A stretch of DNA of 6,987 nt, taken from Clostridia bacterium. Lineage in GTDB: Bacteria > Bacillota > Clostridia > Christensenellales > Borkfalkiaceae. Within the stretch, counting starts at the first letter, position 1. Each line of letters begins with the position of its first letter. The stretch spans positions 1-6,987 of the forward strand of contig JAJPXK010000098.1 in assembly GCA_021205485.1 (NCBI GenBank). Direction: 5' to 3'. Positions 1-6,132 of the stretch are shown piece by piece. Below the pieces are notes generated by a model. The model had not been told where the DNA came from. It did not search any database and saw only the letters and a list, made by a program, of their open reading frames with translations. A program made the translations under genes and the position numbers.

Positions 1-28
1 GCTTATAACCGTCTTTTATATTAAAATA

Positions 29-57
29 TTAAAGTACGATTTTTATTTTGATATATC
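29..57 (+). promoter_or_regulatory. Candidate extended -10 promoter for the large lipoprotein gene
   Basis: A TG-A-TATATC element at 49-57 fits an extended -10 (TGn followed by a 4/6 match to TATAAT). A weak -35-like TTAAAG lies at 29-34 with 17-bp spacing. Transcription would start near 64, giving a leader of about 20 nt that still contains the ribosome binding site. The whole 1-73 stretch is very AT-rich, so such matches are easy to find by chance. A second -10-like TAAAAT at 22-27 would need a -35 outside the window. The true promoter may therefore lie further upstream. Confidence 0.3.
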
Positions 58-75
58 TACTACAAAATATAAAGC

Positions 76-80
76 AGGTG
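76..80 (+). promoter_or_regulatory. Ribosome binding site of the large lipoprotein gene
   Basis: AGGTG lies 5 nt before the ATG at 86. It supports that ATG as the start, which is also the start that gives a complete signal peptide (basic n-region, hydrophobic core, lipobox-like ASAC). Confidence 0.7.
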
Positions 81-85
81 TTTTT

Positions 86-3000
86 ATGTACAGTAAAAGT
101 TACTACTTAAAATCAAAATTACGGGGCTTTGCGATATTGCTTTTAAGCGTTATCATGGCTCTTTCGCTGTTTTTCGCTTCGGCTTGCTCTGACGATGAAA
201 AAAAGGAATCTACCGATTCTTCTTCAGACAGCCAGACAATACTTAACGGCAATTTTGAATTTTATACCGACAGCGACGACAAAACGCATATTATATATAC
301 GCCTAACAACTGGTCTTCCTCCGTTTCGGGGAACAGCAACTACGTTGCAAACGGCGTTTTGGATACTTCGGATTCGGGCTGGGCTAAACTTGAAGATCCC
401 GAGCTTGCCACAACGCTTGACGACAACGAAGATCTTTTAGACGACGATGACGACGACAACGACGACGATTACGTTGATTATAATATGGAGTCTAAGGATA
501 TTCCCTATAAGAATACCTACGCGGGGGTTAAAGGCGAGGACCTTGACGGCAACACCTACTACACCCTTTACGGCGACGATGAAAGCGGATATTATATTAT
601 CGACGATAACGGCGATGAAGTTTCCGTTACCTACGATAAGACAAATGGTTATTATATTGATGACAATTTAAACCATGTATACGTTAAAGAGCTTATAGAC
701 AATCCCGGTACTCACAACGAAATTATAACCGACAAGACAAAGGTGCCTTCTGATGTCGCCTGCGACGCTTACTACGTAGCGGACATCTCTGACCCGAGAT
801 ATGACGACAAGGACTGCGCTTTTACCAACACTGACGGCGATACGTGCATAAAGCTCTTTCTGGACGAATCCACAGGCGATTATTATTACAACTTGGATTA
901 TGACGACGATGGCAGCATATCAGACACAAGCACACGCTTTGAAAGCCATGTGCTTATGATACACAACTTTGTAAACGCCGACACCCGTTACGGCACAGCG
1001 CAGAGCTATTCTTCCTCTACCACCGTTACCCTTCAGCCTAACACCGCGGCCGAACTTACGGTATGGGTTAAGACGGCCGAACTTATCTACGACAGAAACG
1101 GCAGCGAAATAGACGAAGGCAGGGGCGCCTATATAGAAGTTGAACAGACGGTAAGCGGCACTTCGGTTGATTCCTTATTCATAGAAAACATAAGGGTTGA
1201 CGATTGGACGAAGTACACTATATATATAAGAGGCTGCGACTTTGGCGAAAGCACAGTAACAGTTACCTTAGGCCTTGGACAGTCCGATACCGATTACGGC
1301 GAGACGTGCGAAGGCTACGCATTCTTTGACGACGTGCAATGCACCGTCTATACAGATATAAGCGAAACAACCTATTCCTCTCTTGACACAACAGCTCAAG
1401 GCAACATAGAAGCAAACACAACGTGTTACCTCACCAGCGAGGAAGACGAAAAGATATTCAACACCGACGAAGTTGCTCAAAACAGCGGTTATTACTACCT
1501 TGACCTGTCTTCGCGTAAAGAGCATAAATCCGTAGCCCTTACGGGAAACACCTCTGTTGACTATTTAAGGGATTCGGATTACTATGTAACGTCTGATGTA
1601 AAAAGTTTGACCGGTTATAACATAACAAACGCTGATACTGGCAGTAAATACAGTTCAGGAACATACAAAGTAAATTACCTTGACGACACGATAGACACCT
1701 CTTACGACGTTTTAGGCGTATTTGATTTAAGCAAACTTACTACAGAATTGGCAAGCACTGCCTACACATCCACAGGTTTAGGCTACAGCTATTACAGCGA
1801 TACCGTTAAAACTGTTTTAAGCAGCTATTACGGCGAAGATTACGTATTTGACGACAACGAAACGTACAGCGACGCATTGATGATTCTGTCGGCTTACGGA
1901 GCTTCCTATACCGCCACCGTAACAAATGAAGCCAACTTCACCGTAAAAGAATACGGATATAAGATAGTTTCGTTCTGGCTGAAGACTTCGGATATGAAAA
2001 ATCTTACGGCTGCGACAATAACGCTTAACGCCTACAAGTACGACGACGAGGGCAACCTTTTAAACGCTAACGACGAGATAGTAACAGATTTCAGCAGCGC
2101 CGTATTGGACAGCAACCTGTCGGCCTCCGTTTCGGCAGACACCACGGGCGTTACCTATGAGGTTGGCGACAACGACGATATATACAACGGCTGGGTACAG
2201 TGCTTCTTCTATATTGAAAACACGACCTCTTACCCGATAACGTTTGAAATGGATATTTCGTTCGGCAACACCACCATAAAGGACACAGACGCGTCTAACT
2301 ACCGCGGCGGGTACCTTGCAATCGCAGACATACAGACCATAGATATTGACGAAGAAATTTATGACCTTGTTTCTACAGGCAACTACGCGTCGGTATTGAG
2401 CCTTACGACAAGCGACGCAAGGACAAGTAGCTATTTTGACACCACTGTAACGGTTGATACAAACAACATTGAAACAGCCATAACAGACCCCTCCTCTTAC
2501 ACGGGCGTCAACGGCGGAAGCGCGTCTGTCGCTTACTCCTCCATCATAGACACCTCTGGTTACGACCAGAAGAACGGCAACGACAACGCGGGCCTTATAA
2601 ACCAGGATTACTGGTCGGCCTACCTTGACGGATATCTTAATGACAGCAACAGCTATAAATGGGTAGAAGTTTTACTCAACTATATAATTGACGGCGGTTA
2701 CACACAGCAGACGGCGTACGATGAGGCGCTGACGGCCATTTCTGGCATATTCGGTTCTACCTCTATCCAGCCTCTGCTCATCGTTAACACGGTACAGACG
2801 TTTGCAACCAGCGACAGAGACGTAACGTATTCGATGAACTACGGCTACCTTGCAAACTCCTCTACAAGCGTATCTTCCGACAGTTACGAGATTATAACCG
2901 TAAGAGTTTACGTAAGCAAGGGCGCGGTAGCGTATGTTTACCTCACTGAAAACGATGGAACTTCGAGCGACGTTATGACGCTCAATCTTCCCGAGATAAG

Positions 3001-4678
3001 CTTATGGTACGACAACCAGGGCAACGTTCTTAAATCTGCCCCCGACTACGACGACGATAACTATAAAGACAGCGAAAACATAAAATACTACATCCGCGAC
3101 GACGGACTGTACGAAGACGAAAACGGCAACCTGTTTGCAAACCTCAACAACTATTCGCGTCTGTATTACAACCTTTACTACGACGAAGACAGCGGGGTCT
3201 GGAAGTCTTACAGCTACTATTACGTAGATGAAAACGGCGCGGTAAGCAAAGTTCTTTATGAGAACATTGACAACGACGAAGTATACTATATAAGCGAAGC
3301 GGAAGCTTTAAAGGCGGCAAACGGCGACGACAGCGCTATACAGTGCCCTCACTACCTTGTAGCTTACGCGAGCGACGTCAGCTATACACGTGTATTTATC
3401 TACGACGAAAATAAGTTCTCTGACGAAAGTTCCGATGACTATGGCCCTGACGATTATCATTATATTATAGTTACCCCCGCCGAAGACGAGGATGACGACG
3501 ATACAGTAAGCTACTCTGCAGGTGTTTCTAACTTTGAAATAACCGAAGAGATGATAAGGTACGACAACACAGATACCTCCACTTCTGAAATGTATGCGGT
3601 AATCGACGCAAGGTATACGTCAAGCGGCGAGCTGGCTACTTCAATAGCCGATGCAGGCTACGACGCAAACGGCAACTACGTAGCCGACACATGGCAGACG
3701 GTAAGCTTCTATATCCACACGGGCGACACAAGCTATGACTACACGTTAGAGCTTTGGAGCGGCGCAAGGGAAACCACGGGCGTTGACGTAAACGGCAACG
3801 TAATAGCAAGCGAAGCCGTTGACGAGGCCGCAAGCATGGAAGGCTCGTTTGTAGCGTTTGATTTAAGCAACGAAACGACGGACGAAGATACCTACGCAAG
3901 CCTGCTTGAACAGTACACAGACGAAATTATCGACGCATATGTAAGATTGTTATATGCGACGGGCAACCTTCAAACCACTGACGCAGGCGGCAATACAATA
4001 GGCGTAATAGAAGATAACGAACAGAACGTCAAGTACTTCAAAGACCTTTACGACGGACTTGTTGACGACGGCGCTATCGACGAAAGCGAATTTAAATCTG
4101 ACAGCGAGTTATACGGCTACTGGAAGTTAATAAATAACTTAAACAGCGTGCTGTATTACACCTACTCCCTCTACGATGACGCGGGATACGTTCCCTTCAA
4201 CGCGGAAGTTGCCGAAGATGACGAAACGGGTTATGACTACTCGCTTGACGATTACGAAGAAACTCTTGTATTCTTAAGCTATGTTTCGGGTTACACCACC
4301 CCCGTTAAACAGTCTGACGGATCGACTATAAATGTTTATACAGGAAACTATGTGACGTTTATAGACTACAGCGCGAGCGACGTAACGGTTGACAGCAACA
4401 TCGCATCCGATTCTGACGACGAAGACGAGGACGACGATTCCGAGTTCAGCGTATGGCTGCTTGTAGCTTCTATCATACTTGTAGTTGTTCTTATCTTCAC
4501 GATGATTTCGCTGCTTGTACGCGACATTGTAAAGAGGGTACGCCGCAAGAGAGTAAACGTTAAAAACGTATACACAAGCAAGCGTAAACACTATATCAGA
4601 AAGCTCGGCCTTACCGAAGCGGAAGAAACAGACGAAGAATCTTCTGAAGGCTCCCCTTCTGACGACAAAACAGAATAA
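86..4678 (+). CDS. Very large cell-surface lipoprotein with three jelly-roll-like modules and a C-terminal membrane anchor
   Basis: I do not recognise a named family; the function is unknown. Residues 1-33 form a signal peptide: basic n-region with K4, K9, K11 and R13, hydrophobic core 15-30, then ASAC with Cys34 as likely lipidation site. Alanine at -3 is tolerated but not ideal. Three regions share one beta pattern. The first is NGNFEF (54-59) with PNNW (73-76), continuing at 322-423 and ending GYAFFDDVQ. The second is 622-754, ending GGYLAIADIQ. The third is 934-946 plus 1200-1263, ending GSFVAFDLSN. The pattern resembles galactose-binding-like or CBM jelly-rolls, so extracellular glycan or wall binding is inferred. 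Acidic Tyr-rich insertions (about 115-285, 970-1195) interrupt modules one and three. Residues 1455-1478 are a membrane helix, preceded by an acidic run (1443-1453) and followed by a basic tail ending acidic, predicted cytoplasmic. Only ten Cys occur; no catalytic motif is evident. The gene stands alone, with its own promoter region and terminator. The reading frame is intact despite the low complexity. Confidence 0.9.
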   Translation: MYSKSYYLKSKLRGFAILLLSVIMALSLFFASACSDDEKKESTDSSSDSQTILNGNFEFYTDSDDKTHIIYTPNNWSSSVSGNSNYVANGVLDTSDSGWAKLEDPELATTLDDNEDLLDDDDDDNDDDYVDYNMESKDIPYKNTYAGVKGEDLDGNTYYTLYGDDESGYYIIDDNGDEVSVTYDKTNGYYIDDNLNHVYVKELIDNPGTHNEIITDKTKVPSDVACDAYYVADISDPRYDDKDCAFTNTDGDTCIKLFLDESTGDYYYNLDYDDDGSISDTSTRFESHVLMIHNFVNADTRYGTAQSYSSSTTVTLQPNTAAELTVWVKTAELIYDRNGSEIDEGRGAYIEVEQTVSGTSVDSLFIENIRVDDWTKYTIYIRGCDFGESTVTVTLGLGQSDTDYGETCEGYAFFDDVQCTVYTDISETTYSSLDTTAQGNIEANTTCYLTSEEDEKIFNTDEVAQNSGYYYLDLSSRKEHKSVALTGNTSVDYLRDSDYYVTSDVKSLTGYNITNADTGSKYSSGTYKVNYLDDTIDTSYDVLGVFDLSKLTTELASTAYTSTGLGYSYYSDTVKTVLSSYYGEDYVFDDNETYSDALMILSAYGASYTATVTNEANFTVKEYGYKIVSFWLKTSDMKNLTAATITLNAYKYDDEGNLLNANDEIVTDFSSAVLDSNLSASVSADTTGVTYEVGDNDDIYNGWVQCFFYIENTTSYPITFEMDISFGNTTIKDTDASNYRGGYLAIADIQTIDIDEEIYDLVSTGNYASVLSLTTSDARTSSYFDTTVTVDTNNIETAITDPSSYTGVNGGSASVAYSSIIDTSGYDQKNGNDNAGLINQDYWSAYLDGYLNDSNSYKWVEVLLNYIIDGGYTQQTAYDEALTAISGIFGSTSIQPLLIVNTVQTFATSDRDVTYSMNYGYLANSSTSVSSDSYEIITVRVYVSKGAVAYVYLTENDGTSSDVMTLNLPEISLWYDNQGNVLKSAPDYDDDNYKDSENIKYYIRDDGLYEDENGNLFANLNNYSRLYYNLYYDEDSGVWKSYSYYYVDENGAVSKVLYENIDNDEVYYISEAEALKAANGDDSAIQCPHYLVAYASDVSYTRVFIYDENKFSDESSDDYGPDDYHYIIVTPAEDEDDDDTVSYSAGVSNFEITEEMIRYDNTDTSTSEMYAVIDARYTSSGELATSIADAGYDANGNYVADTWQTVSFYIHTGDTSYDYTLELWSGARETTGVDVNGNVIASEAVDEAASMEGSFVAFDLSNETTDEDTYASLLEQYTDEIIDAYVRLLYATGNLQTTDAGGNTIGVIEDNEQNVKYFKDLYDGLVDDGAIDESEFKSDSELYGYWKLINNLNSVLYYTYSLYDDAGYVPFNAEVAEDDETGYDYSLDDYEETLVFLSYVSGYTTPVKQSDGSTINVYTGNYVTFIDYSASDVTVDSNIASDSDDEDEDDDSEFSVWLLVASIILVVVLIFTMISLLVRDIVKRVRRKRVNVKNVYTSKRKHYIRKLGLTEAEETDEESSEGSPSDDKTE
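440..469 (+). repeat. GAC/GAT triplet run encoding a poly-aspartate tract
   Basis: Ten consecutive codons are all GAC or GAT except one AAC, encoding six Asp, one Asn and three Asp (residues 119-128 of the large lipoprotein). It is a short, impure trinucleotide repeat and therefore a plausible site of in-frame length variation. The acidic run sits in the insertion between the first strand and the remainder of module one. It could bind calcium or act as a charged flexible linker; that is inference. Confidence 0.7.
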
Positions 4679-4698
4679 TCGGCAATAAAGCCGTAAAG

Positions 4699-4737
4699 TA
4701 AAAAAGAACTTCCCGAATATCGGGAAGTTCTTTTTTA
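4699..4737. terminator. Bidirectional intrinsic terminator between convergent genes
   Basis: A perfect inverted repeat pairs 4699-4716 with 4720-4737 around a 3-nt loop (ATA). The GC-containing core is GAACTTCCCGA/TCGGGAAGTTC, flanked by an A-tract (4700-4705) on the left and a T-tract (4731-4736) on the right. Read on the plus strand it ends the lipoprotein transcript 20 nt after its stop codon. Read on the minus strand it also ends in a U-run, and so can stop the convergent methyltransferase operon about 130 nt after that operon's last stop codon. Confidence 0.92.
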
Positions 4738-4785
4738 TATAATGTGAATATGATATCTGAAAATCAAAAACAGTTACTTATCGCC

Positions 4786-4841
4786 AGCCGCTCACGCTCC
4801 GTCGGGATCCTTCGGCTCTACTTCGTTTCGCTCAGGATGAC
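4786..4841 (-). repeat. Non-coding element resembling GTCATCCTGAGCG-type dispersed repeats
   Basis: Read on the minus strand, 4841-4804 begins GTCATCCTGAGCG and ends CGAAGGATCCC, followed by GC-rich sequence (GACGGAGCGTGAGCGGC). From memory, this pair of end motifs is typical of a short repeat scattered in intergenic DNA of many unrelated bacteria and metagenome-assembled genomes. Only one copy is in this window, so repetition cannot be shown here. ATCCT (4807-4811) and AGGAT (4834-4838) can pair, giving a weak hairpin. GC content is visibly above that of the flanking 4738-4780. No open reading frame or transposase is present. If transcribed, it lies in the 3' untranslated region of the methyltransferase operon. 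Confidence 0.6.
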
Positions 4842-4863
4842 GGAATGTTCTGCCGTACCGTTT

Positions 4864-6132
4864 CTACCTTATCCTGAGGCCTTTAGGGTAGTGGTTTTTT
4901 GCGGTTCCATTTGAGCATTTGCACCAGCCGAGGAGGAAACCTTTGTATGTGGCGGCTTTCCAGCCCGTATAAGACGCGGGGCAGCTTACCGTAAGCCCTT
5001 TCAAATAATCGTACGCCGACTTTACGTCAAGCTCAACGCCATCCACACCTCTTTTTAAACACATGGCGAGCGAATGAGACGGGGTAAATCTGCCGTTTTC
5101 AAACTCGCCTAAACGCACCCCCGCCCTTAGCGTCTGTACCTTAAAAACAGGCATTCCCTGCGGCAGAGAATACAAAGTATCGCCCGCGAGATATAAATTA
5201 TCAAACTTTTCGGGCAGGAAATCGCTTTCGAACGAGCGGTAAAGCTTTTCTCTGCTGTCTTTAAATGCAGGCGAAGGCGAAAAATTATTGATTTCGCCGT
5301 CGCATTTTTGCAGTACGGCGGCAAAATGGCCTTCGCCCTTAACCTTATGCGGATATAATTTTTCGGTCTTTACAAGCCGATATTCGGGGTGTTCTGTTAA
5401 AAACTTTTCTATCTGCCATTCGTCCTCTTCTTCGGCGAACGTACACGTGGAATACACGAGGGTGCCGCCAGTCCGCAGCAGTTTATCTGCCGAGGCGAGG
5501 ATTTTTCGCTGACGCTCGGCGCACATCTCTACGTTTTTGAGGCTCCATTCAGGTATGGCGGCGGGCTCTTTTTTGAACATTCCCTCGCCCGAACAGGGGG
5601 CGTCAACCAGCACCTTGTCAAAACAACCCGCATAAGCTTTTGCGAGGGCTTCGGGGTCGGCTACGGTCACCGCAGCGTTGCGTACGCCGAGGCGTTCCAC
5701 ATTCTGAGAAAGAATTTTTGCCCTTGAAAAATTAATTTCGTTTAAAACAAGCACGCCTTCGCCATGCATGCTCTGAGCAAGCTGCGTACCCTTGCCGCCA
5801 GGAGCGGAACATAGGTCAAGAACATTTTCTCCCTCGCCCGCGTTTAAAAGGGGCGCGGCGCACATCGCCGAAGGCTCCTGAACATAGTAAAGCCCCGCAA
5901 AATGTTCTATAAATTTGCCGGCTTTTTCTTCAGCAATATAAAAACCGTCAGTCGTCCAGGGAACGGGGCTGACGGCAAACGGCGATATTTTATTAAATTC
6001 TTCTACAGAAATTTTTAAGGTATTTACCCTTACACCCTTTACGGCGGGTTTGGAATAAGAAGCTAAAAAATCGCCGTATTCTTCGCCTGAGCGGCTCTGC
6101 ATTCTGTTTAAAAAGTCCTGAGGCAAATTCAT
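4864..6132 (-). CDS. rsmF: RsmF-type 16S rRNA (cytosine-C5)-methyltransferase
   Basis: This enzyme of the NOL1/NOP2/Sun (RsmB/RsmF) family uses S-adenosylmethionine to make 5-methylcytosine in 16S rRNA, in the cytoplasm during ribosome maturation. The 422-residue sequence has the family order. Residues 1-45 are the N-terminal RsmF-like segment, with VRVNTLKIS at 34-42. GLYYVQEPSAM (80-90) precedes SAM motif I DLCSAPGGKG (106-115). NEINFSRAK is at 131-139. Motif IV is VDAPCSGEGMFKK (176-188), with release cysteine Cys180. Motif VI is YSTCTF (227-232), with catalytic nucleophile Cys230. PHKVKGEGHF (261-270) ends the Rossmann domain. Residues 290-422 match the RsmF C-terminal and PUA-like RNA-binding region, ending KNHYPKGLR. 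All key residues are present and the length is normal. The start ATG overlaps the upstream exonuclease stop (ATGA) and has an AGGAG site 8 nt upstream. The exact target cytosine is not decidable from sequence; membership in the family is nearly certain. Confidence 0.95.
   Translation of the reverse strand: MNLPQDFLNRMQSRSGEEYGDFLASYSKPAVKGVRVNTLKISVEEFNKISPFAVSPVPWTTDGFYIAEEKAGKFIEHFAGLYYVQEPSAMCAAPLLNAGEGENVLDLCSAPGGKGTQLAQSMHGEGVLVLNEINFSRAKILSQNVERLGVRNAAVTVADPEALAKAYAGCFDKVLVDAPCSGEGMFKKEPAAIPEWSLKNVEMCAERQRKILASADKLLRTGGTLVYSTCTFAEEEDEWQIEKFLTEHPEYRLVKTEKLYPHKVKGEGHFAAVLQKCDGEINNFSPSPAFKDSREKLYRSFESDFLPEKFDNLYLAGDTLYSLPQGMPVFKVQTLRAGVRLGEFENGRFTPSHSLAMCLKRGVDGVELDVKSAYDYLKGLTVSCPASYTGWKAATYKGFLLGWCKCSNGTAKNHYPKGLRIR

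Noticed and set aside
195..671. Plus-strand open frames of 81 and 74 codons in another frame of the lipoprotein gene
   Set aside because: The Thr-rich product is the frame-shifted reading of the GAC repeat; there is no start context or plausible protein composition.
539..3817. RHS/YD-repeat toxin or choline-binding-type cell-wall repeats
   Set aside because: Single motifs such as YDANGN and YYVDENGAV look similar, but spacing is irregular, the regular 20-21-residue period is missing, and no RHS core or toxin domain follows.
3636..3899. Minus-strand open frame of 87 codons inside the lipoprotein gene
   Set aside because: It is rich in Arg, Leu and Cys, the expected antisense reading of GAC/GGC/GCA-rich codons; it has no family resemblance and lies wholly within a well-supported gene.
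4274..4591. Minus-strand open frames of 105 and 71 codons near the end of the lipoprotein gene
   Set aside because: They overlap each other and the sense gene. The serine run in one is the antisense of the Asp/Glu codons, and there is no convincing domain.
4786..4841. CRISPR repeat, tRNA or small insertion sequence
   Set aside because: There is one copy only, no cloverleaf or CCA end, no terminal repeats with target duplication and no transposase; the interspersed-repeat reading fits better.
5288..5512. Plus-strand open frame of 74 codons opposite the methyltransferase
   Set aside because: It lies antisense to conserved motifs of the methyltransferase and has no recognisable domain.
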